Assembly: GCA_026686845.1 (NCBI GenBank)
Contig: JAIVEN010000020.1
Coordinates: forward strand, 7,715,501 to 7,779,500
Source of the DNA: Adenanthera pavonina
Lineage: Eukaryota; Streptophyta; Magnoliopsida; Fabales; Fabaceae
Direction: 5' to 3'
DNA: 64,000 bases
Made by a program: the position numbers and the translations under genes. Under the pieces are notes generated by a model. The model was given only the letters and a program-made list of their open reading frames with translations, was not told the DNA's origin and did no database searches. Of this stretch, positions 1 to 11,435 are shown piece after piece. Each line of letters opens with the position of its first letter. The stretch's first letter is position 1.

Positions 1-306
1 AATTACCAATTGAATATCAGCTTGCATGAGTAAGCATTCCAAAATAAGAATGAACAACGGAAAAAAGTCACTGCAAATCCTGTCTGACCAGATAAAGCAA
101 TTCAGTATATGCAATTCTATTTCCTCCATTGAGACTACTCACCATCCAGTATCTCTCATTTGTTTCTAACATAATCTGCAATAGATTTCCTTTTGATAAC
201 AATTAAGTGAGCTTAATTAGACACTGGACAATATCAGCCTACTCCATTTGGCTCAGTCCCTGACAGAAAATTTAATAAGTAACAAACCTCAACCAACACA
301 TCTTAT

Positions 307-376
307 GAATCAATATATAATCACCACCAAACCCACATCATTTCCTCTCTTCAATAAACACACTCAACGACCTATT
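307..376. repeat. Direct repeat, copy 1 (partner at 2241-2311)
   Basis: About 70 bases starting GAATCAATATATAATCACC are repeated in the same orientation at 2241-2311 with few differences. The two copies bracket the NLR fragment at 1291-1640, so they may be edges of a segmental duplication or a relic of a repeat pair. No coding content is seen in 1-300. Confidence 0.6.
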
Positions 377-639
377 TATATGTGCAATAGAAAGTAAATA
401 AGGAAAAATAGACTTTAATTAGAAACTCGCACATGATGCTCATGCCAAATACTAACTATCTACTTCAACTAGGCATATAACATAGCAAGAAAGGAGTCTC
501 ATAGCATACTATAGAAGTGACATTTCATGAGCAAATTGATTAGAATGTTTGACAACATTTAATAGCATTGGCAACATTACCAGAAAAATCAGCTTTACAT
601 TAATTCACACACACAACCAACCAATCTTTTCCACCGTGA

Positions 640-1110
640 TTTTCTCTTCAGAACAGTGTACGAAAGGTCGGTTCAACCGATTGGACTGGGAAATAGTACC
701 TAGTTTGGTCCGGATGAAGAAAGGAACCGGAGGGTTCTAGAATCAATGCAAAATATTTTTAGGATAAAATAATATCATTTTAGTACTAAATAGCATTTTT
801 TTTGTATAAATGTTATCTTTTCATATTATAATATTATATAAGCATTATTATAATACATAATTATAGTTATTAGTTGACTATGTTGAATTTAAAATATAAT
901 TATGGATTAATATTAATTTATTTAGATTTTAATATTAAATTATAAAACTTATTAATAAAATTTTTTAATAATATATAACATATAAAATTAAAAAATTATA
1001 ATTTTTATTACCACCGGTTTAATTATTTTTTAACTCTCGTCAACCCATTAAATTTTGAACTAGTGTTAGGACCGATTCAATAACCAGTCCGATTTTTAAT
1101 ACTTGCTCAT
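640..1110. repeat. Relic of an 'accggttcaa'-type dispersed repeat
   Basis: The left edge carries GGTCGGTTCAACCGATTGGAC and the right edge (about 1064-1101) carries, in inverse orientation, a similar GGACTGGTTATTGAATCGG word; the interior is almost pure A/T. The same pair of words bounds the element at 3783-4740. This looks like a non-autonomous element with degenerate inverted ends. The family is not identified and the exact ends are uncertain. Confidence 0.4.
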
Positions 1111-1290
1111 AACAAAATATTGAATTTATTATTATAACAATCTGGGTTAAGAAGACTTCTTTCCCCACGCCATCCCCTACCCTTAAAAAAACCACTGCAC
1201 ATAAAAGCCATTTAAATTCACCTTCCTTAATAATTTTAACAAGACCACTCTATATCTTTCCATTTAGCAAGAAATGGAGGGATTAGGGTC

Positions 1291-1640
1291 ATGACACAAG
1301 ACAGTAAGAGGGAACACATCAATAAGTTTCCTGATTCGATTGATAATCTTCAAGATTTACAAACTCTAATGCTTAGAGGTTGTATCTTTCTACAGCAGTT
1401 ACCCCATGGCATGAGAAATCTAACCAATCTCAGGCATCTCGATTTTGATGTTAGGCCGTTGCGATCTATGCCACCTGGAATTAGGGCAACTTAACTCACC
1501 TTCAAACCTTGTCAACTTTTCTCTCCGGCAAAGAAGAAGGATGCTAAATTAGAGAGCTGAAGAACTTAGGAAATCTTACTGGATCATTTTGCATTCGTTG
1601 GCTTGAGAATGTTTTAGACTTTGTTATATATTGATAGAGG
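1291..1640 (+). pseudogene. NLR leucine-rich-repeat fragment
   Basis: The first 67 codons read as LRRs (PDSIDNLQDLQTLMLRGC, then GMRNLTNLRHLDFD, then SMPPGI). After a frame break at about 1490 the homology continues as QTLSTFLSGKEEGC, a stop, then IRELKNLGNLTGSFCI and LENVLDF. The order matches the LRR exon of the chimeric NLR on the opposite strand (about 12150-12470), so this is a decayed partial copy of that gene or a close paralogue. There is no NB-ARC, no start context and no downstream continuation. It is not functional as an NLR. Confidence 0.8.
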
Positions 1641-3116
1641 ATCATGAAGCGTACCTTTTGCAGTGCTTCGTCCTTCCTATAATTAGCTCACACGGTATAA
1701 AACTGAACGCAAATGAGTTTGGTTTAGTGTCGACAGTGGAGAACACGGAGAGAGGGAAGAAGCAGAATGTGTGTGGAGTTCCAGTCGCCTTTTCATTAGA
1801 GAGGGATATCCATGCATAAAACTGTACGCTCACATATCTCAGGCACATCTCCACTTTTTGTATCGAAGTTGGGAAGTATAAAAAAAAACATGTTCCCTAC
1901 CCTTTTCAAACTAGAAAAATGCAATTATTGTGCCTAAAATATAATCGAGTTGGATTTTTTGGTTTGACGTATCATGGGTGAACCAAATATAATTTAACAT
2001 CTCCCGCTTACATTTACATTTGATGTCTCTACTGCCTACAATTTCTTTCCACAATATCATAGTAAGTGTTCCACATTATAGCCGCATGGGCATGACGTGA
2101 CTATTTAGGTTCTAGAAATCCTTTTCATAGAACCAGAATTAAAAAAAAAAACCTATGCATTTCACATATATCTCATTTTTGTATTATTTTTTGATATCTT
2201 AAATTTACCTATATACATTTTTACTCTTAGCACATATTCTGAATCAATATATAATCACCGCCAAACCCATATCATTTTCTCTTATAAGTAAACATACTCA
2301 ACGACTTATTTAGAAGAATCTCCAATTCCCACAATATTTGATTTAGAAGTTAGTAATGAATTTTTTTTTTGAAATAACATACTTTGGCATGCGTAACATT
2401 CTATTTGTTGTCCTTTAGATATAATAGAGAGCTAACATTAATCATTATTTGTTTTATTTTAAAAGGAGATTTTTCTTTTGTAAAAAGCAATCTAAAACTC
2501 TCTTGTTCATTTTTTTTAAGAGCAAGTCAGAGATATTTTTTGAAAATGAGATTTTTGTTGACAAAAGGGGAAGTTGCTAGATTAGATTAAAAAAATCTAA
2601 AGAGAATTTTCTTTCTATCTTTTTTTTTATTTTTAAAATCCCAAAATAAAGGAATTGGCTTTGAAGAGTTCTTTTTTTTGGGATTTTTTAACTTTAGAAA
2701 ATTTGCATGACAAGTCAGATGGGTCCCTCAGTCTTTTCTCTCTCCTCATAAATCTCTGCAGTTCTGATCCATGGTGAATCACCATTTATAGTAATTTTAG
2801 TAATATATTTCAAAAATAAAAATAAAATGTTCATGTGTAATTTATTCCCCTTTCATCCATATAAAAAATAAAATACAAAGTAATTTTATCAAATTCCCGT
2901 ATTATATATTAGAGGCTTTTCTTTTTTACAAAAAAAATAATTGTTATCAAGTTTTTTCCCCCTTGTTGCCTATGTTATCAAGTTAGTTACCCTAGAAAGA
3001 AAATAATGGCCAAAATTGCTGAGTGTGTGAGATGAAAATATTTTTTGCTATCATTTGACTGTTAATGCCTAACACAATCATCCAATTCTAGATACCATTC
3101 TATGTGAGATGATAAG

Positions 3117-3776
3117 TAGAGGTGGTAAACGGCGGGCCGGTCTACCATAGGCCCGCCTTTTGGGCAGGGCGGGGCGGGCTGAGGCCCCCATAAGAGCGGG
3201 TCTGGAAATCCCCAGCCCGCCCCGCCATACACGGGCTGGCAAGCCAAACGGGCCAGCCCGTTTTTTTTTCTATTTTTTTATATTTTTTTATTAAATCATA
3301 AAATTTCTCATATTTTTTTTACTCTTTTTGTTTGACTAGCCCCTTTTTTCCCCCTACTTAGTTAAATTATTAATTTCTTATTTACTATCATGAATAAAAT
3401 AACTATATTCATGAAATCTTTTATCGGTTTGGTGCATAAGAATATATTAATACATTAATATGGTAATACCACAAGTAACATTTAGTTCAACAAAATAAAA
3501 TACAAATAAAATTAAAATATAGGAAAGATTGAGAAAGAAAATGATGCTTAAACCCTTTTTTTTTAGTGTTTATTTTTTTAGATATAATTATATATAGTAA
3601 AAAAAATATAAAAATATTTTTTAAGAAAAAAGCGGGCCAACCCTCGGGCTAGGCGGGCTGGCGGGGCAGACCAAATTTTTGACCCCCATTATAAAATATC
3701 TCAATTTTTACAGCTCGCCCCGCCATTTTTTACGGGCTAAGCGGACCGGCCTCCGAGCTCCGGCCCATTTTACCTA
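3117..3776. mobile_element. hAT-like non-autonomous element, GC-rich ends
   Basis: The left end reads TAGAGGTGGTAAACGGCGGG and the right end, reversed, reads TAGGTAAAATGGGCCGG. Both ends are strikingly GC-rich islands (repeated GGCGGGCC words) around an A/T-only centre of about 350 bases. The terminal word TAGAGGTGG and the layout fit plant hAT MITEs. I found no clean 8-bp target duplication, so the exact ends are uncertain. Confidence 0.55.
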
Positions 3777-3782
3777 GTATAC

Positions 3783-4740
3783 ACAATATTTTGAGAATAG
3801 GACCGGATCGAATGGTTGGACTGGTCGGATCATCACCCGAAGAGAAGAATGACTTGATTTTTAGCCTTGGACTGTTTTAGGGGTTGGATCACTTTAAACC
3901 AGCTTTTAAGCTGAAAACTAAAATTGAGCCGGGAATCAGAGCGGTTTTTAAAGAACTTGACGGTTTTTTAAATTGTGTAAAATTTAACTTAAATTTAATT
4001 TTTTTGCCAAAATTATTAATTATAAAAATTATTGAAAAATAAAAATACTATTTCCCTTTCTATTTTAAAATTACTAATTATAAAAATGAAATTTTTATGG
4101 TATTATACTCCCTCTATCTCTAATTATAAAAAAATTTTGAGACTTTTCATTTGTCCAAAAATATAAGAGAAATGGATAAAATTTATGGAATAATTAATAT
4201 TATTTTCCTTTTGTACCCTTAAATAATTAAGACTGTGCTGACAATTACCGGTAATTAATTAGTCACACTCCAGACTTTTAATGTGGACAATTCTGGAAAA
4301 AAAATTGAAACTGGAGCACAATTTATGAGTTTAATTACCAAAACTATTTTTTCTTAGTACTGATAAAGTAGTTATTTATTTCTTACAATTGGGGATAAAG
4401 GGTGTATAGTTATTTGATAATATAATGGTCATATAGTGTTATCGTATTGAAATGTTTTAATATACCGTTGAATGATTTAATATATATATTTTTTGATATA
4501 CTGATTTAATATATATTATTATTATGTGAGCTTCTTAACTTATTATGAACTTGAACTACTTAAATTTATTTTTTTAACAATTTGATATTTTATTTTTATA
4601 TATGTATTATTATATATAATATTTTTAATTTAATTATTGCATCACCGGTTCAACCATCGGTCTAACCGGTTGAATCATCAAAACCATGACCTGATAGTAT
4701 TTTCAATTTAATGTCCAATCCAATTTTTAAAATATTGATT
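3783..4740. mobile_element. Degenerate TIR element with a nested MITE
   Basis: The left end CAATATTTTGAGAATAGGAC matches the reverse of the right end (CAATATTTTAAAAATTGGAT at about 4720-4740). Internal GGTTCAACC/CCGGTTGAA words resemble those at 640-1110. A Stowaway-like MITE (4108-4404) sits inside, so this element is older. No protein-coding content is seen. Confidence 0.45.
4108..4404. mobile_element. Stowaway-like MITE (297 bp)
   Basis: The left end CTCCCTCTATCTCTAATTATA is matched in inverse orientation by the right end ACAATTGGGGATAAAGGGTG, and both flanks are TA. A CTCCCTC terminus with TA duplication is typical of Tc1/mariner-derived Stowaway MITEs. The ends have drifted, implying an old copy. 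Confidence 0.65.
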
Positions 4741-5228
4741 ATACATTGGACTGACTCCAGGCAAGCAGTTTTAAAATTACTCTCTTTAACTCTCTTAATA
4801 TCCTAATGGAAAGTTGTGCCAAAATGCAACATTCTTAACAGGCTAGAAGTTTCGCATGTAAATGCCACCTCAATCACACGATTCCTATCAGTCAAATTTT
4901 TAGACGTCAAATTCAGGCAATCAGCCAATCTTTTGAGCAATATACAATAAGAAAACAAATAATTTATCAAAACATAACATGTTAGAAATTACATGGCAAT
5001 CAAACTAATGTAATTTGGCCTCTGTTGGTTTTTTTAACCTATTATCTATTATAAAATAGAGATTGAAAGCACGATATGTTACAATCTTAAGCTTCCACAT
5101 CATTAAGCTAACTATACAAAAATCTTACCCCCACATATTTTAAATAATATTTATTTTCATATAAATGTATTTATTTTTATTTTTTAAAATTTGATATAAT
5201 AATATGAAAAAATTACATTTTTTATTTA
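4741..5228. other. Non-coding stretch, nothing recognised
   Basis: A/T-rich DNA with short unrelated words. No coding frame, inverted repeat or RNA-like structure is supported. Confidence 0.5.
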
Positions 5229-5230
5229 TA

Positions 5231-5490
5231 CTCCCTCCAGTCCTAAATATAGGGTTTTTTATCCTTATTCTAAATATAAGACCCTTTACAGTATACGAAG
5301 TAGTATTTATTATACAATTCCAAAAAAATCCCTAAATGTATCCAAAGAGAAAAAAAAAGAGATTAAATAGGGGTAGTTTTAAAAAAATGATGGGATTTTC
5401 GGAAAAATTGAAGTAATTAATTAACTTTAACTCTTATTTTTAATCCGCATGATTCGGTTAAAATGGTCTTATATTAAGGATGAAATGGAG
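5231..5490. mobile_element. Stowaway-like MITE, family A copy 1
   Basis: The ends CTCCCTCCAGTCCTAAATATA and (reversed) CTCCATTTCATCCTTAATATA are flanked by TA on both sides. The interior phrase TAAATATAAGACCCTTTACAGT recurs nearly unchanged in the copy at 51280-51543, so the two are the same family. Confidence 0.75.
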
Positions 5491-5639
5491 TATGTAAAAG
5501 TATCTTTATGCATAGATTACTCAATTATCTTTATTCCTAATTTCTTGCTATTTAATTTGAATTTTGAAAATATGATGATCATTTGTATTTATTATACAAA
5601 ATTGATTACATTTTTAAACTAATATTTTTAAGCACTTGA

Positions 5640-6101
5640 TTTAACGTCTTCAATCATCCTATTTTCCTTGACACCTTCAATGCGAAGTTCTTAAGCTATC
5701 TCCAAGGCTTCTCACATCTCCTTGGCAATGGAGTAATTGCAGATTCTGAAATACTCATTTTCACTGAGATCACACATGATGACTTATTTCACTCTTCTGT
5801 TCATCTCATCTTCACTCTGTTCATCTCATCTTCACTCTATTTTGTTCTTGGTTTATCTTCCTCAACTCCTTCTACTATAAGCTTTGGCTTGAAATCTCCA
5901 ATTTCAATGACATCTCAAACCTCATAGTCCAATGCTTCAAGATATAATCGCATCTTCATCTTCCAGTAGGTGAAATTTTCACCACTAAAACCAAGAGGCT
6001 TGTTGATACTGCGTCCATTAGGTAGAACAGAGTCTCCAAGTCTATCCATTGCTTTACTCTCGGATTGTGAGATCCTTTGTAAGAGCCCTAACCTGATACC
6101 C
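5640..6101 (-). pseudogene. gag: Ty1/Copia gag remnant
   Basis: On the minus strand the frame reads NKPLGFSGENFTYWKMKMRL then EALDYEV, a stop (TGA), then DVIEIGDFKPK and ENEYFRICNYSIAKEM, with further stops and frame breaks. This is the UBN2/gag start of plant Copia elements. The first stop replaces the Trp expected in LDYEVWDVI (TGG to TGA), a change typical of cytosine-deamination decay. A degenerate primer-binding site (GGGTATCAG, about 6091-6101) separates gag from the LTR at 6104-7009. Protease, integrase and reverse transcriptase are absent; the element is cut off near 5640. Confidence 0.8.
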
Positions 6102-6103
6102 AT

Positions 6104-7009
6104 TGTAAGTGCAGCTAGATTGCCCAAGAGGGAGTAAATTGGGCTTTTAAAATTTTCTACAAAACAAAAAGAACAAATGTAATAGTGTAAGCCCACAAAA
6201 AAAAATAGAGCAATTATAGAAAGTGAAAAAGGTGAGAGATGAGAGAATCAAACACAAGATATTATCTTGGTTCAGCCTATTCACTTGACCCACATCCAAT
6301 TCTCAAGCCATTACTTGAGATTTCTCCACTATCTTGCAAGATTAAATCGCATTCCTGCAGTATCACAGTACAAACCACAAGTTCTCTTTACTAGAACTTA
6401 AGAAATACTCCACACTCCCTTATAATGAGTGTTTACAATAATCCCTTAGTGTTTCCTTACACTAAGCTTTCTACCCAGAAGATGTAGAAAAGATTTAATG
6501 ATGCAATCTCTCTTTGAAGGAGTAGATATAATACAATGAAGAACACTTTTTCACTCCAAAAGTGGTTAGGTAAAACTTTGAATAAGAGAGAAAATGATTC
6601 TGCAGCTTCAGCTTAGTAACACTTAATACTCTTACCAACCAACTTAAATGAGGTCTTATATATAGATTATTGACAAATTTATTCACTAGAAATGAGAAAT
6701 AGCCGTTAAGAGTGAGTGGCAATGTTCACCTACTACATTGAATGAGTTATTAAAGGTTAGTCGACAAATCATGTAGGTTAGTGCCACAAACCTCAACTAG
6801 CTGTTAGAGACATTTCATAATGTTGGACCAGGTTAGTTGACAATCTTGTGACGTTAGTCGACTATTGACCAAGTTCATAACAAAGAAAGAGAATTGTTCA
6901 AAGGAGGTTTTCATGAAAACATTCAAAGTTTATCGATAAAGCCTAAGACTTAAGTTGCTCAGAAAGTTTTCTTCGAGGGTTAGAAGACAAACCTTCCTAG
7001 GATGTTACA
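6104..7009 (-). mobile_element. Copia 5' LTR (906 bp)
   Basis: Read on the minus strand, it starts TGTAACATCCTAGG and ends CTTACA directly before a degenerate tRNA-Met primer-binding site and the gag remnant, which is the expected order LTR, PBS, gag. The interior has a repeated word GTTAGTCGAC (near 6758 and 6853). No second LTR is present, so the rest of the element was deleted. Confidence 0.7.
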
Positions 7010-8676
7010 CTTTAATCCACTAAGCTTCAAAGACTCAACACTTAAAAGAGGAGGGATTAAAAACGAGGTTCCCCTTAGCTTTAGTAGTGTGTTCAGTCAT
7101 AGCTAGAACAGAAAGCATGACAGAAGTGGCATTGATGTTCTCTTTGGCAAAAATGAATTTGTTCCTCACATTCCACAATTGCCAGCACAAAATGAAATAA
7201 AAAAACGTAAGTGAAGTGGAGCAGTTGGACTTTCAATGCGATATATAATTTAAGATATTTTGGTGAATTACTTGTTTTCTAATTATACAGCTAAAAAATG
7301 GTTATTTTAGCAAAATGTAATAAAAAAGTATTTACCAAATATATGATACACAAAGTCAATGCATGCAGAATTGACGAATCTAATTGTACGGAAGTCGATT
7401 GACACTTTTTCTTTTTTACTTGAATGAAGAAAATGCTTTAAGAATCAGAATGGACAGCAGCTCTCACGCTCAAAAAAGGGGAGAGTACGCAAGATCGATT
7501 GACACGTCTTTGACTAACACAAACATGCAAGTCAAAGATGACACTTGCATGTTTTATTTTATTTTATTTTTTTAAATAAAGCAAAGCCAAATGAGTATTT
7601 TTATGTTTCTTAAAGAAAAAATTGAAAGACTGCAGAGTGAAGTAACTAATCAAATTAATTAATGATTTGTAATCATTATACATGCAAACTTGCATATAAT
7701 CATTATGATTATTCTCTAATGATTAATATATAATCAAAAAACAGTAAGTCTTAGTCAACAAATATGGATAAACATTATACAGAAGGAAATCACAACCGCA
7801 TACAAAGTGCAAGTAAGAGAAATATTTTCGTTCAACGTAGGCTTACTGTTTCTCGTCACTTCATCTTCTTCTACAGATATCCGTTGGAGATGTTTGAAGC
7901 TGTTGGAGGGGTTCTAGCCGTTGAACGAGAGAAAGAGCTAATATAAAGCAAGAAAATAGCTGTTACTCAGTTGAAAATAGAAATAGCCGTTACTCGGAGG
8001 AATTCTTTTTTTTAACTGCCAGACTGAGCAGAAGACATTAGAGGAGGAAAGAGGAGCTACTTCTTCTCTGGTAGCAAGAGTCGAAGAAGATGAAGAAATT
8101 TGTTTTGTAGTGGTAAAGCTTTCTCTTTCGCCGATGCAGTCAAAGAAGAAATAAGCATTTTGTCTCTTAAGAATTTTCTTTTCAGATTGTAGCTTGTGGC
8201 CTTGTGACTTGTGTGAGAGCAAGGGAGATTTAAAAAGAAAAAAAAAAGGTTACTTTTGTCTTTTTCTCCTTTTTGGCCAAAGTTACTTTTGTCTTTTAAT
8301 CCCGGAGAAGATGAAACTTTTTTTATTTTTAACATTCCAATGGACAAAAAGACTTTCGAGTTTTTGACCATAGGATAAAGAAAACTTTGTACCTTCTCCC
8401 ACGTAATACCAGAAAAGTCAGTCAATTATCATTAAAAAATGTTAGTCAATTGGTCAATGGCTTTCGTCTTTCCTCACATAGAACTAAATCAACAGGTCTC
8501 CTGCACATTTCGATTTTAAGGTGGTCACGTGCATGAATTTGGCTTTTCTATGTGTAGAATTTTCTTTATAACCTCAACACATTTTTTTGTCTCCCAAATT
8601 AATTTAACTTTCATTTCTTAATTTTTATTTAATCAAGAACTAAATTTAATGTTATTTAAAATTTAATTTTACTACT
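7010..8676. other. Non-coding stretch, nothing recognised
   Basis: Several open frames of 60-120 codons exist here on both strands but none shows a conserved domain, splice logic or biased composition. I see no RNA gene or clear transposon end. Confidence 0.45.
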
Positions 8677-8684
8677 CTCTCTAT

Positions 8685-9258
8685 TAGAGCTACACATCTT
8701 GACCCGAGACCTGATTGACCCAGTCCAACCCGACCGAGTCAACATTTGGGTCGGACCAGGATTAGGGCCAAGCGTTACTGGCCCTGCCCGGCTCGACTTA
8801 TATATGTTTTTTTTTAATTTTTTTAATTATTTTATATATCTTAATTGATTTTGTAGAATTTTTATTTTTTTTGTATCTAATATAATATATTTGTTTTGTA
8901 AATATTATGAAAACTTTTTAAAATTTTAATGTTTCAAATTTTTTTAAATATTGAATTAATTTTTTAACTTAATATTTATGTAAAAATAATGTATAATGGT
9001 TAAATATTTATAAATTTTTAGAAACTTTATTTTTTTTTAAGATTATTTTTTAAGAAAATCTATTTTTAAATATAAATAAGTATATTTTTTATTATTAAAT
9101 AAATTTTTTTTATCTTTTTTATTTTTAAAAAATATATATATAGTATCAGACCGGCCTAGTACTTAACTCGGTATCGACCTGATACTAGCCTGAACCATAT
9201 CAGGTCAGGCAACGGATAGGGGCCAAACCCAACCCGACCTAGCCTATAATCACCCCTG
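8685..9258. mobile_element. hAT-type MITE with perfect 8-bp TSD (574 bp)
   Basis: The element starts TAGAGCTACACATCTTGACC and ends (reversed) CAGGGGTGATTATAGGC. It is flanked on both sides by the identical 8 bases CTCTCTAT (8677-8684 and 9259-9266). An 8-bp duplication and TAGRGSTG-like ends are diagnostic of hAT superfamily insertion. Subterminal GACCCG/GGCCC-rich blocks enclose an A/T-only core, so it has no transposase. Confidence 0.85.
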
Positions 9259-9266
9259 CTCTCTAT

Positions 9267-11430
9267 ATTAAATTATAAATCATATTTATTTATCTCGTGC
9301 AAACCTTGATTTCTCTTTAAAAATTTTCATAACTTTTTAAAATTATCTCATCTCACATATTCATTTGCTTTAAGTATGGCCTAAGGGGATTAGATACAGA
9401 CACCCAGACCAAAATTGAGCAGCTATTACAGGAAGAATCAACTGCAGAGACTGATGTGCCCATACATGTCTCCTCAATGCAAAATTGAAAATGGTATCAC
9501 TAGGATCAGCATGTCTCTTTTACCATTGAATATAACTTAATGCAAAATTGCATATCATTTAGCGAGCACATGCAAGATGCTCTAGATACAAAATCTATAA
9601 CTAATCTCACGGGAAAAACAAAATGATCAAGCATGACAAAAGATATCACTCTCGAGTAGTGTTTTGCTGACAACAAATTGGACAATTTTGTATCCATGAA
9701 GTCTCTCGCAGACACTTCTTGAAATGGTTATACTAGTAACCATTTTTTATGGCAAAGTAGATCTTCAATTGACATACAGTTCTCAGGGCTCAACAACTAC
9801 CTTAATCTCTTAAGTTCATTACAGTTCCTCACAATTATCTTATGTCTGTGTCCTACGGAATAAATCTAAACATCCTCTAAGTTTCAAGGTTCCACTATAG
9901 GAACATCAATTTAATTTCAAGTCAATTCACAATTAAGTCTTTTGCTTTTGATAATACAGTAACATCAATTTACCCTTTTTTTTTTTTTATCAAAATCCAT
10001 TAACTGTCGCAGCACAAAGCAGCAAAGAGAAGCACTCACCATTCACTTAAACCTGAAGCAAAAACTAGCAACTTGTACGTTTAAAAGACATTTAACAAAT
10101 TTATAATCAGTTCCCAGTGGAATGAAACATATCTCAAAATCCAAGTACCATAAAAAGTACCATTCAAAGAGCAACACCTATATCAAATCACAGAACGTCC
10201 CAAAGGTACTATTCCTGAATATATTAGGAATCGCTGCAGAAAAATCGTTCAACCATTTTGCATTTTGCGGTCAAATCAACTCCATTTTGCTGTTGACTCT
10301 CTTGGTCTGATCAGAAAACATTTTCTTCAATCATTCCTGAAGGCAAACAGAACGGATAGTAATCATGGTATGCTATCTCTATGCAATAATTTAATTAAAC
10401 AAATATACGGTTGATATTCTGTTTCTAGAGCAAAAAAAACCATACCAGCATATTTGAGCAACAGAAATAGGAAGATTAAATTACAAAATTTAAGAAGAGC
10501 AAGCCTGGGTGAATCCTCATGATGATGGCAAATAAGATACCAAGTTGAACAAGACTTTTCTCATCCCTAGCTTCCTTTAAAGTAAAGTAGCTACGACAAG
10601 ATGGAGAAAGTAAAACAAAAAAGGAAGAAAAGTAAGAAGGGAATGTAGCACCAACCATATAAAACATAAAGTTAAATGCTCGTCAACTGTTGTTAAAAAA
10701 TGAAAAGCTCAGTTAAAATTAGAAAACAGATCAGCTCTTAATAGACTTTTTCTGTAGGCTCAAATTTTACGGAGAATGGTTGTAATCTAATATACGTATA
10801 TGTCTATAAAGTATTAATATTTAAAGGTTTAAATGCAAGAGCATCTAGTAATAATGAAAATGCATAGAGAGAAAAAGAAAATAGAAGTTGAAAATGGCAA
10901 TGTGAATGAAGCCAAGTTAATACATCCATAAAAATGGCAATGTAACTGAACTTGTATACAATTATATTTTTCACATTTACACCCCTCTTGTTTTTTCAGC
11001 TTTATTTTCACTCACATCAAATAACCAAAATCTAGCAAAAACCTAACACCATAAATATAGTAAGCATCAAGTAGACGTAGTTGTGAAAGGAATAGGGAAA
11101 TAATTAGTAAACTTGCATAATAAAATACTTCATACAATTGCTAATCATATTTAGACCAATAAACATTTATAACCTAAAATTTAACATTCAACAAAAATTT
11201 ATAGAGATTAATGTATTTTCACCAAAAAAAAAATGTTGTAATGCATAAATCAAAATACTCATAAGAGTATCAAAATTGATACATGAGTAATGGTTATACT
11301 GTTCCACGCAAGTAAAAAAGAAAATGAAGCTACTTATACCGAATATACCAAACACAAATACCAGTTGAAAACTCACCCAAAAACAAAAATACCTGTTGAA
11401 AAGCCCATAGCATTAGTCTGCTCTTCATAT
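9267..11430. other. 3' flank of the NLR gene, non-coding
   Basis: About 2.1 kb downstream of the minus-strand NLR. A 34-base block at 9453-9486 (TGAGGAGACATGTATGG on the minus strand) resembles the first linker exon of that gene (14195-14314) and may be a stray copy. Nothing else is recognised; short open frames here lack support. Confidence 0.4.
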
Positions 11431-11435
11431 GAACC

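Noticed and set aside
549..740. 63-codon open frame
   Set aside because: No motif, no splice context, and it runs into a dispersed repeat rich in CGGTTCAACCGA words.
3062..3247. 61-codon Gly/Pro-rich frame
   Set aside because: It is a translation of the GC-rich end of a hAT-like element.
8057..8425. Overlapping frames of 94 and 122 codons on the minus strand
   Set aside because: Lys/Ser/Leu-rich text in two frames at once, with no domain; typical of A/T-rich shadow frames.
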